64,000 bases of DNA from Ferrimonas gelatinilytica (GCF_039544205.1 NZ_BAABLF010000005.1:1-64000), one strand, 5' to 3'. Positions 25,478 to 34,225 are shown, numbered from the stretch's first letter. A program made the numbers and translations. The notes: generated from the letters alone by a model not told the origin.

Positions 25478-26841
25478 GACTCCTCCTCGGTGGGGGCAAC
25501 GTGCAGGGTGACACCGTCACGGCGGATCACGGTGACTTTTTGTTGGGGTTTGAGCGGGTCCGGGCAGTGGGCCTGCCAGATCTCGTTGGCGAAGCGGACC
25601 CGCCCGGTGCCGGGAAAGCCATCCAGCACCCAAGCCTGGCTCTGCTGGAACTGTTGGTCGCCGGTGCTGACCGGCCGTTTTCGCACCTTGAGCAACAGGC
25701 TTAGCACCAGGGTGAAGAGGCCCAAGGAGGTGATGGAGAGGGCAAGGATCAGCGGCAGGGCGATCTGATAACCGGGCAGGTCGGAATCCATCAGCAGGGT
25801 GGAGCCCAGTGCGAACGCGATGACACCACCAATCCCGAACAGCCCGAAACTGGGACTGAGGGCCTCGAGGATCATCAGGGTGATCCCCAGCAGCATCAGC
25901 CCCAATCCGGCATAGTTGATCGGCAACATCTGCAGGGCGTACATCGCCAGCAACAGGCAGATCCCCCCAAGGACGCCGGGTAGGCCGACTCCCGGATTGT
26001 AAAACTCCAGGATCAGGCCGTAGATCCCCACCAGCATCAGGATGTAGGCGACGTTGGGGTTGGTCAGCACCGCCAGCAGGCGATAGCGCCAGTCCGGTTC
26101 ACGCTCGATGGTGGCACCGGTGACCTCTAACCGTTCGGTGCGGCCTTGAAGTTGAATCTCACGTCCCTGAAGCTGGCGGATCAGGTCCGCGCGATCCGTG
26201 GCGATTAGGTCGATCACCCCCTGTGCCAGTGCGTCGCTGGCCGCAAGGCTGGCGGCCTCGCTCACCGCGGTTTCCGCCCAGTCAGCGTTGCGGCCATGAA
26301 GCTCGGCGAGGGCACGGATGTAGGCGACAGCGTCATTGAGTGCTTTCTTCTCAAGGGTAGTGGTGGCCTTGACCCGCTTGTCCTCGTCGGCCTGGCCCGA
26401 GCTGGGTTGATCCGTGGTCGCATCCGGTCGCTCACTGGGCTCCTGCGCTGGCGCTGGGCCAGGTCCACCGATGGCAACAGGGCTGGCGGCACCGAGGTTG
26501 GTTCCCGGGGCCATGGCGGCAACGTGGCTGGCCATCAACAGGAAAGTGCCGGCGCTGGCCGCGCGGGCTCCAGAGGGGGTGACGTAGGTCGCCACAGGAA
26601 CCGGGGACTGGGTGATCGCCTGGATCATGCTGCGCATGGCACCGTCGAGGCCGCCAGGGGTATCCAGCTCGATGATGATGACCGAGGTATCTTGCTGCTG
26701 GGCCTGCTCGAGCTCACTGACCAGGTAGTCGGCGCTGGCGGGACCGATCACTCCCTTGATGGGGATCACCCAGACATCGGCGCGAAGGCCGGACGAGAGG
26801 CCGATAAAACTGAGCAACAAGATGGTCAACGCGATGCGCAT
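25474..26841 (-). CDS. NfeD-family membrane-bound serine protease (long form)
   Basis: The 455-residue protein has a signal peptide (MRIALTILLLSFIGLSSGLRA), a ClpP-like protease domain and a membrane part. The protease domain has the nucleophile serine in GARAASAGTFLLMASHVAAM and the candidate catalytic lysine in LEKKALNDAVAYIRALAE. An acidic and proline-rich insertion is at about 135-165. Four or five hydrophobic helices (about 250-365) precede a C-terminal OB-fold NfeD domain (VLDGFPGTGRVRFANEIW). It is the presumed first gene of nfeD-slipin-moxR-DUF58-tgpA. Confidence 0.92.
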   Translation of the reverse strand: MRIALTILLLSFIGLSSGLRADVWVIPIKGVIGPASADYLVSELEQAQQQDTSVIIIELDTPGGLDGAMRSMIQAITQSPVPVATYVTPSGARAASAGTFLLMASHVAAMAPGTNLGAASPVAIGGPGPAPAQEPSERPDATTDQPSSGQADEDKRVKATTTLEKKALNDAVAYIRALAELHGRNADWAETAVSEAASLAASDALAQGVIDLIATDRADLIRQLQGREIQLQGRTERLEVTGATIEREPDWRYRLLAVLTNPNVAYILMLVGIYGLILEFYNPGVGLPGVLGGICLLLAMYALQMLPINYAGLGLMLLGITLMILEALSPSFGLFGIGGVIAFALGSTLLMDSDLPGYQIALPLILALSITSLGLFTLVLSLLLKVRKRPVSTGDQQFQQSQAWVLDGFPGTGRVRFANEIWQAHCPDPLKPQQKVTVIRRDGVTLHVAPTEEES

Positions 26842-26904
26842 GAACGCTTCTCCATATACCCGCCTGAAGTAACTGTAGTTCAGGGGCGTGGCCCCGTTTT
26901 GGCC

Positions 26905-28884
26905 TCAGTAGCGACGCTCATGCTCCGACTCCGTCATCAGGGGCAGGCTGCGCTGGTTCAGGTGGGCGTAGATCAGCTGGTAACTGAGGATCGCCTGGAC
27001 ATATTCCCGGGTCTCACGGTAGGGGATGGTGGCGACGAAGCGCGGCGCATCCAGTTGCCCGTCGGCGCGTTGGAGCCAGCGCTTCACTCGGTGAGGACCG
27101 GCGTTGTAGGCCGCACTGGCGAGCAAGCGGTTGCCATCGTAGTCTCGGGAAAGTTGTTGATAATAGGCGGAGCCGAGCTGGATATTGCGTTTCGGCTGGT
27201 AGAGATCCCGAAAATCCCGGTAGGGGGCGCCAATACGGCGGGCGGTGCTCTTGGCGGTGCTGGGCAGCAGTTGCATCAGGCCGTGGGCGTTGGCGTGGGA
27301 GTGGGCGGCGGGGTAGAGGGCGCTCTCGCGCCGGGCGACTGCCTGCAGCAGCGCCGGATCCAGTCCACGAAGCTTGGCGAAGTGCTCAAACAGCTCCTGA
27401 TGGGCGTTGGGAAAGCGCCAGGGCAGCGCGTCCCACATCTGGGCGGCGATGGTGCCCTCCACGGTCAGGAAGTGCCACTGTTGCTGGTGGCAGTGGGCCA
27501 ACAGGGCGGCCTGCTCGGACCGCTCAAGTCTGGGCATCAACCAGCGGATCTCCGCCCTGGCATCGGACCATTTATCCAGGGCCATCAGTTCGGTGAGACG
27601 AGCGGTGGCGGGAAGGGCCTGGACCGCATCGCGTGTTGCCGCGTCACTGGTGGGCAGTGTGGCTTGCAGGGCATAGGGAGCATTCAGATGCTGTGCCGCT
27701 AGGAATCCGTAAAAGTTTCTGCGTTTGGCGAGTTTGGCGTAGATCTGCTGGGCGGTATTTTCCTGGCCCAACTGCATGGCACTGTAGCCTTTCCAGAAGC
27801 GCCACTCACTCTCGTTCTGGCGGCTGTCGCTCAACAGGGCAAGGTAGGTCTGCAGGTGCGCCCAGTCCCCCTCAAAGATGGCCCTGCGGACCCTTAGGAT
27901 CACCAGGTCGTCTGTGGGTAGGGTCAGCAGCAGGTTCTCCTTGTCACTGCTCCATTGGTTGTCCAGCAGCGCCTGGAACAGCAGATCCTGACCGACCGTC
28001 TCCCGATGATCGCCCAAGTGGGCCTCCCAGCGTTGCCATTGACGCCAGGCAATCTCGATATCCCGACGGGCCTGGCGCCGGATCACTACGGCGGCGATGG
28101 CGCTGCCCGGCTCCCCGGCACGCAGCAGTCGTGCCCGGGCGCTGTGCAGCTCCCGGGGATGTCGGTAGAGGCGCAGCAGGAGATCCCCAGCGCCGCGATA
28201 GCTCGGTCCCAGCAGGCTGTTGAGGTAGTTGAGCAGGCCGGACTGCCCGGCTTTATAGGCCAGCAGCATCCGCTGAAAAACCAGGGCGTCGCTGCGTTGT
28301 CCGCTCTTGTGCCAGGCATCGAACAGGGGATCGCAGGCATCATCACGGCTCTTGCCATGCAGCCAGAGTGTTTCGGCACCCTCCCAAGCCTCTTCGGTTT
28401 CTCCTTGCGCCAGGCGGGCGCGGTAGTAGTAGCAGCGCAAGTGTTCTGAGTTGGGCGACTCTGGACTGATGACCAGAAAACCAGGCCAATCCTGACGGCG
28501 CCCGCGATCGGTGAGGTAGTGGTGTTTGAAACGTTGGTAGAGCGGGGTATCGGAGAGGCGCTGCAGAACCTCGACGGCCTGTTGAGCGGAGAGCTGGGAC
28601 AGTTGGCCGCGGCGGTAATGGTAATCAAGGTAGGGTGTTAGGGGGTAGTGTTCCAGCTTGCGCCTCAGGGCGTAGAACTGGTCCTGATTTCCCCTGGCCA
28701 GCGCCGAGCGGGCGTCCTGGTACCAGCGTTGCTGCTCGCTCAAGCTTTCCGATGCCAACGCCGACGGGGAAACCGCAAAGGAGCAGAGCAGCCAGGTGAG
28801 CAGGCAAAGCCTGAAAAAGGCTGTCCGGGGCTGCATCCACTTCGGTTGGCGGGCCACATCGTTGTCGGCGATCTGCGCTGTCAT
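26905..28884 (-). CDS. slt: Soluble lytic murein transglycosylase Slt
   Basis: This Slt70-type periplasmic muramidase has 659 residues from the ATG at 28884, which has GGAGGGGG upstream. An in-frame ATG at residue 17 would start directly at the signal peptide (MQPRTAFFRLCLLTWLLCSF). The long helical ring domain (about 50-450) is followed by the catalytic SLT domain with Glu in AVARRESALYPAAHSHANAH, then GLMQLLPSTAKSTARRIG and LLASAAYNAGPHRVKRWL. It lies 63 bases from nfeD and may have its own promoter in 28885-29073. It is the second of three transglycosylases of different families in the window. Confidence 0.93.
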   Translation of the reverse strand: MTAQIADNDVARQPKWMQPRTAFFRLCLLTWLLCSFAVSPSALASESLSEQQRWYQDARSALARGNQDQFYALRRKLEHYPLTPYLDYHYRRGQLSQLSAQQAVEVLQRLSDTPLYQRFKHHYLTDRGRRQDWPGFLVISPESPNSEHLRCYYYRARLAQGETEEAWEGAETLWLHGKSRDDACDPLFDAWHKSGQRSDALVFQRMLLAYKAGQSGLLNYLNSLLGPSYRGAGDLLLRLYRHPRELHSARARLLRAGEPGSAIAAVVIRRQARRDIEIAWRQWQRWEAHLGDHRETVGQDLLFQALLDNQWSSDKENLLLTLPTDDLVILRVRRAIFEGDWAHLQTYLALLSDSRQNESEWRFWKGYSAMQLGQENTAQQIYAKLAKRRNFYGFLAAQHLNAPYALQATLPTSDAATRDAVQALPATARLTELMALDKWSDARAEIRWLMPRLERSEQAALLAHCHQQQWHFLTVEGTIAAQMWDALPWRFPNAHQELFEHFAKLRGLDPALLQAVARRESALYPAAHSHANAHGLMQLLPSTAKSTARRIGAPYRDFRDLYQPKRNIQLGSAYYQQLSRDYDGNRLLASAAYNAGPHRVKRWLQRADGQLDAPRFVATIPYRETREYVQAILSYQLIYAHLNQRSLPLMTESEHERRY

Positions 28885-29073
28885 GAACCGGCCCCCTCCT
28901 TGTTTGCTGTGAGGGATCCCGCGCTGAAGCAACGCCACTCTGGTTACCGTTGTGGGTCGGTTACCGTTGCGCGCTTTCGGATGGTCAGAGCCGGATCCCG
29001 GATATTCAGCTTAGCAAGGGGAAGGTCCGCCGGGTGGGAGGGGCGGATAATTTTGCCGCGTTTTTGCCCCGCC

Positions 29074-30363
29074 TTACTCCTCGGTCTCCATCGCTTTTTT
29101 TATCAGGGTGGCGTCGGCCTGCTTGCTGCTCTCAATCCCCAGTTGGCGCATCTGCTCGCCCTGTCGAAGCAGGTTGCCGCGGCCCTCAGAGAATTTGCCC
29201 ATGGCGCTGTCGTAGCTGTTTTGTGCCGTTTCCAGGGCCCGGCCCACCTTCTGCAGATCCGCGGCGAACCCTATCAGCTTGTCGTAAAGTCGGCCGGCCT
29301 GGAGGGCGATCTTCTGCGCGTTCTGGCTCTGATGTTCGAAGCGCCACAAATTCTGGATGGTACGCAGGGCCACCAGCAAATTGGTGGGGCTGACCAGCAG
29401 GATGTTGTGGTCCAGTGCTTCGTTGATCAGGCTGGGGTCCTGGTCCACCGCGGTGAGAAAGGCCGGTTCCACTGGGATAAACAGCAGTACGTAGTCCAGG
29501 CTGCGGACCCCCTCCAGCTTGTGGTACGCCTTCTGGCCCAGGCCGCGGATGTGCCCCCGCACCGAGGCGACATGCTCGGCCAACGCCTGCTGCTGAAGTT
29601 TGGGATCCTCGCTGTTGAAGTAGCGCTCGAAGGCACGCAGAGAGACCTTGGCGTCGATGATCACATCTTTGCCATCCGGCAGTCGGACAATCACATCCGG
29701 TTGGTACCGCTTGCCACTGGCCTGGGTCAGGCTGGTCTGGATCTCATACTCCCGCCCCTGGCTTAGCCCGCTCTGCTCCAGCAGCCGGGTCAGGACCACT
29801 TCGCCCCAGTTCCCCTGGGCCTTATTATCCCCCTTGAGGGCACGGGTGAGGTTGACGGCGTCTTCGCTCATTTTGAGGTTCAGCGCCTTGAGATCGAGCA
29901 GCTGCTGCGCCAGGGCACTGCGCTGTTTGACCTCCTCGGTGTGGCTTTGCTGGACCTGCTGGCGAAACTGCTCCATCTGCATCCTGATGGGGGAGAGCAC
30001 CGCGTCCATATCTTTCTGGCTCTGCTGAAGGAAACTCTGCTGTTTCTGTTCGAAGATGCGGTTGGCCAGGTTCTCAAACTGGGCCTGAAGCCGTTGTTCG
30101 CTGGCTTTCTGCTCGTTGAGTTGTTGCCGCAGCAGCTGCTCCTGGCTGCGCAGTTGCCCGAGGGCACCGTGCAGACGGTTAAGCTCTTGTGCCCTGATCG
30201 CCAGCTCGGTGTTTAGGGTGTCGTTGTGCTCGCGCTGCCACCGCTCTGCCGTAACAGTGGTCTCCAGGCGGCGATGAAGCTGGTTCAGTCTCAGGATCAG
30301 GACCAGGCAAACGAAGCTGACTGTGGCGGCACCCAGCACGGCGATCCAAAAAGGGGTGAGCAT
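29074..30363 (-). CDS. rmuC: DNA recombination protein RmuC
   Basis: The 429-residue protein starts with a single membrane helix (MLTPFWIAVLGAATVSFVCL), then a long coiled coil (about residues 28-160, rich in Gln, Arg and Leu). The RmuC nuclease-like domain follows: NLTRALKGDNKAQGNWGEVV, VIVRLPDGKDVIIDAKVSLR and YVLLFIPVEPAFLTAV. RmuC limits rearrangements at inverted repeats. The longer frame would add 122 residues without family similarity, so the ATG at 30363 is used. Its ribosome-binding site is weak. Divergent from msrPQ. Confidence 0.92.
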   Translation of the reverse strand: MLTPFWIAVLGAATVSFVCLVLILRLNQLHRRLETTVTAERWQREHNDTLNTELAIRAQELNRLHGALGQLRSQEQLLRQQLNEQKASEQRLQAQFENLANRIFEQKQQSFLQQSQKDMDAVLSPIRMQMEQFRQQVQQSHTEEVKQRSALAQQLLDLKALNLKMSEDAVNLTRALKGDNKAQGNWGEVVLTRLLEQSGLSQGREYEIQTSLTQASGKRYQPDVIVRLPDGKDVIIDAKVSLRAFERYFNSEDPKLQQQALAEHVASVRGHIRGLGQKAYHKLEGVRSLDYVLLFIPVEPAFLTAVDQDPSLINEALDHNILLVSPTNLLVALRTIQNLWRFEHQSQNAQKIALQAGRLYDKLIGFAADLQKVGRALETAQNSYDSAMGKFSEGRGNLLRQGEQMRQLGIESSKQADATLIKKAMETEE

Positions 30364-30529
30364 AGTAAAAAGAGTTCCAAATGAGGCCGATAACGCAAGC
30401 TTGTCACCGCCATCCCTGCGGCGCAAGAGGGGAGCCGGCGAGTGCTCAAAGTGGATGCGGTGAAAGATTAACCGGCCTGTGCGGTTCCAGTAACAGGGAA
30501 CCTTGATATCGACAGCGAGGAGGCACGTC

Positions 30530-31540
30530 ATGGGCAAAGGCCTGGGGAAAAACGAGAAATGGCAGCTGCCCAACGAGGCGGTGACTCCGGAGGCGGTGTT
30601 TCGGCAGCGTCGACGTATCCTGCAGTGCCTTGGACTCTCTGCCATCGGCGCCAGTGTGCCCCTTGGGGTCCAGGCGGGGTTGTCGGAGTGGTTCGGCAAG
30701 CCAGCCCAGGCCGAGCGCAAAGCCCTCACCTACGAGGGAAGTCGGCGCTTCGGGATCCGCGATACGCTGACGCCGGAGGATAAGGTGATCAGTCACAACA
30801 ACTTCTACGAGTTCGGCACCGCCAAGACCGATCCTCAGCGCTATGCCCAAGAGCTTCAAACCGATCCCTGGTCGGTGGAAGTCAGCGGTGAGGTGGAGCG
30901 CCCCGGGACCTGGACGGTGGAGAGGTTGTTGCAGCGTTTTCCGCTGGAGGAGCGGATCTACCGTCTGCGCTGCGTGGAAGCCTGGTCGATGGTGATCCCC
31001 TGGTTGGGGTTTGAACTGCGGCAACTGCTGGAGCAGGTGCGACCCACCGGCCGGGCCCGTTACGTGGCATTCCAGACTCTCTATGACCCAAAGCAGATGC
31101 GGGGGCAGAGCAGCCGCGCCATCGGCGGCGGCATCGATTACCCCTATGTGGAGGGGTTGCGGCTGGATGAGGCGATGCACCCCCTGACCATCCTCAGCCT
31201 GGGGCTCTACGGCAAAACCCTGCCGCCGCAGAACGGCGCCCCCATCCGCCTGGTGGTGCCCTGGAAGTACGGATTCAAGAGCATCAAGTCCATCGTTCGG
31301 ATCCACCTCACCGAGCAGCGCCCTCCCACCACCTGGAATCAGTTGGCCAGTCATGAGTACGGCTTCTACGCCAATGTGAACCCTGCGGTGGATCATCCCC
31401 GCTGGTCGCAGGCCAGTGAGCGCCGGATAGGCGAGGGGGGACTGCTCTCTGCCCGACGTATCGCCACGGAACCCTTCAATGGCTATGGGGAGTGGGTCGA
31501 AGGACTGTACCAGGGGATGGATCTTCGCCGTGACTACTGA
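30530..31540 (+). CDS. msrP: Protein-methionine-sulfoxide reductase catalytic subunit MsrP
   Basis: MsrP is a periplasmic molybdopterin enzyme repairing oxidised methionine in envelope proteins. The 336-residue protein has a Tat signal (RQRRRILQCLGLSAIGASVP, with Ile where Phe is usual). The molybdenum-ligand cysteine is in YRLRCVEAWSMVIPWLG near residue 147, and KYGFKSIKSIVRIHLTEQ lies in the cofactor domain. AGGAGG sits 7 bases before the ATG. The msrQ start overlaps its last 11 bases, coupling synthesis of the membrane electron donor. Confidence 0.96.
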   Translation: MGKGLGKNEKWQLPNEAVTPEAVFRQRRRILQCLGLSAIGASVPLGVQAGLSEWFGKPAQAERKALTYEGSRRFGIRDTLTPEDKVISHNNFYEFGTAKTDPQRYAQELQTDPWSVEVSGEVERPGTWTVERLLQRFPLEERIYRLRCVEAWSMVIPWLGFELRQLLEQVRPTGRARYVAFQTLYDPKQMRGQSSRAIGGGIDYPYVEGLRLDEAMHPLTILSLGLYGKTLPPQNGAPIRLVVPWKYGFKSIKSIVRIHLTEQRPPTTWNQLASHEYGFYANVNPAVDHPRWSQASERRIGEGGLLSARRIATEPFNGYGEWVEGLYQGMDLRRDY

Positions 31541-32189
31541 AGCGAGGAAGCGTCGTCCCTGGGGGCTGTGGGGGTTGAAGAGTGCGCTTCATCTGGCCTG
31601 TGGCGTGCCACTGCTCTATCTCTGGGCCAAGGTGGCGGCGGGCGCCGCCGGAGGGGATCCGGTCCAGTACATCATCCACTTTCTTGGCATGGGGATCCTC
31701 CATACTCTGGCGGCCACCCTGCTGGTTTCACCCCTGGCGAGGTGGCTTCGGGCCGGCATCCTGATCCGCACCCGTCGCCTGCTGGGCCTGTGGTGCTTCA
31801 CCTACGCCGTGTTGCATCTCACCGCCTTCGCGACCCTGGATCTGCTGGGGGATCTCTCGTTGCTGGGGTCGGAGATCCTCAAGCGTCCCTACATCACCGT
31901 CGGTATGGCGGCCTTCGTTATCCTGCTGCTGCTGGCGTTGACCTCCACCCGCGGGATGCAGCGCCGTCTGGGGCGCCGATGGCAGCGGTTGCATCGCTGG
32001 GTTTACCTTGTGGCCGTGTTGGGGCCGGTGCACTTTTGGTGGTCGGTGAAATCCGGCAACCTGGAACCGGCACTTTACCTCGCAGCCTTCCTGGCGTTGC
32101 TGTCACTGCGCCCCTCCTTGAACCCTGCAGCGCTGTGGGCGCAGTTTCACCAGCAGCGGGCTCAATTTCGGCAGGGAAAGCGCAGATAA
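31530..32189 (+). CDS. msrQ: MsrQ heme-binding membrane subunit
   Basis: MsrQ passes electrons from the quinone pool or a flavin reductase to MsrP. The 219-residue protein has about six membrane helices and a ferric-reductase-like core with conserved histidines in YIIHFLGMGILHTLAATLL, FTYAVLHLTAFATLDL and RWQRLHRWVYLVAVLGPVHF. The GTG at 31530 lies within the end of msrP and follows AGGGGATGG, which is the better start than the upstream in-frame ATG buried in msrP. It is the last core gene before the AT-rich cassette-like insertion. Confidence 0.93.
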   Translation: MTTEARKRRPWGLWGLKSALHLACGVPLLYLWAKVAAGAAGGDPVQYIIHFLGMGILHTLAATLLVSPLARWLRAGILIRTRRLLGLWCFTYAVLHLTAFATLDLLGDLSLLGSEILKRPYITVGMAAFVILLLLALTSTRGMQRRLGRRWQRLHRWVYLVAVLGPVHFWWSVKSGNLEPALYLAAFLALLSLRPSLNPAALWAQFHQQRAQFRQGKRR

Positions 32190-32249
32190 AGGACCGTTAA
32201 GCGATTGATTTAGCTGGGTTCGCCTGATAGCTTGGTCATACTTTCACCG

Positions 32250-32302
32250 GTATTAGTGCGAATTCTCGATTTCACCCTGTTATTCGGAATTCGCACTAAT
32301 AC
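32250..32302. repeat. 16-bp perfect inverted repeat before the first cassette gene
   Basis: GTATTAGTGCGAATTC (32250-32265) and its exact reverse complement (32287-32302) are separated by 21 bases. There is no T tract, so it is not a standard terminator. It lies nine bases before the first cassette gene and could be part of a recombination site, a protein-binding palindrome or a leftover of a small mobile element. Confidence 0.85.
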
Positions 32303-32310
32303 ACTGTTAA

Positions 32311-32883
32311 ATGGCTCTCAGGAAAATGCGTAACCTAATAGTTTCTTTAGTTATTTTATTCTCTTTCGCTGTGAAGGCTGACACAGATCCATGTGATGTT
32401 GATAGTTACCCAATAAAAGGTGAGAAAGTATTACATCATGCAAAATCCTTTTCACTACCAGCCATTTATTATAAGCAAGGCAATGTTAGGGTAATTATTT
32501 CCAAGGAAAAGGCGATCGATTTTGTTAATAATAACATGACCGACAGTAAAGCTTATTTAGCTAAGGCCAAAAGTCACATCATCAATTCATTAATGAATAT
32601 AAGTGACTCTGAAATGGTTGATCAGTCAAGTTTACAAATACCATTGGAAGGATTGGTCTCTGCAGAGCTAAATGTTGGAATTCATGTCATGGCGGGTTAC
32701 CAAGGGCTTTTCGAAGGTGTATTGTTTAATAACGAGGCCGTTGTGGAAGTAGATAAAAAGCTAGTTCCTGAAACAACAGCGACTTACATGGTCGGCGAAG
32801 ATCCTCAGCCCATTGATGAGTTTAAAGTGGTTCACAAGCTTAAAGTTGTTTATAAAAGTAGCCTTGTGTTAGAAAATTGTTAG
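32311..32883 (+). CDS. Secreted protein of unknown function, cassette 1
   Basis: The 190-residue protein has a Sec signal (RNLIVSLVILFSFAVKA, cleavage before DTDPC). The mature part of about 165 residues has two cysteines (near residue 28 and at the C-terminus, LENC) that may form a disulfide. I recognise no family. The coding sequence is AT-rich compared with neighbours. The ATG at 32311 directly overlaps GTTAAAT, a GTTRRRY-type core, as seen when a cassette gene begins right at its recombination boundary. An in-frame ATG at 32326 is an alternative. No good ribosome-binding site precedes either. Confidence 0.6.
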   Translation: MALRKMRNLIVSLVILFSFAVKADTDPCDVDSYPIKGEKVLHHAKSFSLPAIYYKQGNVRVIISKEKAIDFVNNNMTDSKAYLAKAKSHIINSLMNISDSEMVDQSSLQIPLEGLVSAELNVGIHVMAGYQGLFEGVLFNNEAVVEVDKKLVPETTATYMVGEDPQPIDEFKVVHKLKVVYKSSLVLENC

Positions 32884-32900
32884 CTTGACGTGAAGTAGCC

Positions 32901-33001
32901 ATTTAACAAGCCAAGTCAATGAGACAATGTTAAGCTGGCTCCCGTCGCTTCGCTCCTAATTTTAGCCAGCTTAAAATTAGCTCCTGCTTGGGGCGTTATA
33001 T
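32901..33001 (+). other. attC-like recombination site A
   Basis: It begins with ATTTAAC (fits RYYYAAC) and ends with GTTATAT. The outer arms pair as ATTTAAC..CCAAG with CTTGG..GTTATAT. An inner 11-bp inverted repeat TTAAGCTGGCT/AGCCAGCTTAA (32930-32940 with 32964-32974) surrounds CGTCGCTTCGCTCC. This layout is that of integron attC sites, and it sits between two same-strand cassette genes. Confidence 0.65.
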
Positions 33002-33024
33002 TTCTTAATGAAAAGGAGGTTTCT

Positions 33025-33480
33025 ATGAGACTTGTTTCAATAATTACATCATGCCTACTTCTTTTGGGTATCCCGACCTATGCATCTGAGCAACAAGAGC
33101 TATTAAACGTCGGATATTTTGAAAAGCTATCCTACTGGCAGCCTGTAAAGAATATTAGATTAACTAGAAGTGCGCAGAATATTCGAAAGAAAATTCATAA
33201 GAAAATTCATAAGTCGGGTGGTGTACTAATTTATAGCTACGACATCGGTTCGAATGGCGAAACTAAAAATATCACTCTTATTAAAACAATACCTGAAAAC
33301 TTAATAGACAAAGAGGAATTGATTAAATCTAAGCTCATTTATAATAGGTTTAAGCCTGCAGAGGACAATGCTAAAAACAAGCCTGTTAAAGTGACTGAGC
33401 GTATTATTTTCCAAGGTGGAGGGCTGGCCATACCGCCAGATGATATGACTATTGAAGAGTACTTCAATGGTTCTAAATGA
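33025..33480 (+). CDS. Periplasmic TonB-C-like protein, cassette 2
   Basis: The 151-residue protein has a signal peptide (RLVSIITSCLLLLGIPTYA). Residues about 65-130 follow the TonB C-terminal domain pattern: GVLIYSYDIGSNGETKNITL, then FKPAEDNAKNKPVKVTERII. There is no N-terminal anchor or proline-rich spanner, so it is not a working TonB; similar stand-alone domains occur in periplasmic proteins of unknown role. AAGGAGG precedes the ATG at ideal spacing. It contains a duplicated KIHK motif from a 12-bp tandem repeat. AT-rich, and flanked by attC-like sites. Confidence 0.6.
   Translation: MRLVSIITSCLLLLGIPTYASEQQELLNVGYFEKLSYWQPVKNIRLTRSAQNIRKKIHKKIHKSGGVLIYSYDIGSNGETKNITLIKTIPENLIDKEELIKSKLIYNRFKPAEDNAKNKPVKVTERIIFQGGGLAIPPDDMTIEEYFNGSK
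33187..33210. repeat. 12-bp in-frame tandem duplication
   Basis: AAGAAAATTCAT occurs twice back to back inside the TonB-C-like gene, encoding a repeated KKIH/KKIH unit. It may vary in copy number by slippage. Confidence 0.85.
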
Positions 33481-33505
33481 TGGCAGCTTAAATTATCATT
33501 GTAGA

Positions 33506-33619
33506 ATATAACCAGCAAGTTAAGCGAGACAACCAAAACGCTGCCTCGCTTGCTATCACCGAAATTTTAAATCAAGCTCAGGCAGCTTATTTGTCTGTCC
33601 CTTACTTGAGACGTTAGCT
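33506..33619 (+). other. attC-like recombination site B
   Basis: The left end is ATATAAC and the right end GTTAGCT. The outer arms pair through CAAGT/ACTTG. The interior carries nested inverted repeats GCGAG/CTCGC and GCTGCCT/AGGCAGC. The length (114 bases) is within the known attC range. The next reading frame begins 15 bases after the right core. Confidence 0.55.
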
Positions 33620-33633
33620 TTCAGAGGAAACTG

Positions 33634-34221
33634 ATGCGAGTCTTACTATCGGAATTGATATTGGTTGCACTGCAATCTGGATGCAGTATTACGCTAGGTG
33701 ACGCGGCATGAAATAGCGGGCACCCAGAGCATGCCGCTGATCTTTATCGGAAAGGCGCGGAACAGGGGGATTCCGTTGCTGCATTCAAACTCGCTGCAAT
33801 GCTGGAGGATGGCGCGGTTTCGGTTGCGAAATACGGAGCCGCCGGAAGCTGGTACAACAAAGCCTGTCGGCTCGGTAATACCGTAAGTTGCCACAATGCC
33901 GGCGTTGGGTATGAGTATGGGAAACTCGGGTTGGAAAAAGACTACGAGAAAGCGCGTGATTCTTATCAACGCGCTGCGGAGCGCGGTTACATGCAGTCCC
34001 AATACAATCTCGGGTCGCTCTATTCGAATCAATATTTTTCCGACGACGCGGAGGGATTAAGGTGGCTTCTCGCGTCACAGGCCAAAGCTAGGGAATGTGC
34101 TAAGGAACCTCTGTGCAGGTGGATTCTCGAAGATCCGCTTGGTCACATAGCAAAACTAAAAGCGCGGATGTCCCATGAAGATTTAAAAAATGTGGACTCA
34201 TTACCAGTGGAGGAGAAATGA
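33634..34221 (+). pseudogene. Sel1-repeat lipoprotein interrupted by an in-frame stop, cassette 3
   Basis: From the ATG at 33634 the frame reads MRVLLSELILVALQSGC, a lipoprotein-like signal. It meets TGA at codon 26 (33709-33711), then continues in the same frame without further stops to 34221. The rest shows Sel1/TPR-type repeats: ADLYRKGAEQGDSVAAFKLA, SWYNKACRLGNTVSCHNAGV, ARDSYQRAAERGYMQSQYNL. One base change (for example TGG or CGA to TGA) would explain it. Readthrough or restart at the ATG at 33799 would give 140 residues lacking the signal. A sequencing error is also possible. Confidence 0.7.
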
Positions 34222-34225
34222 AAGC

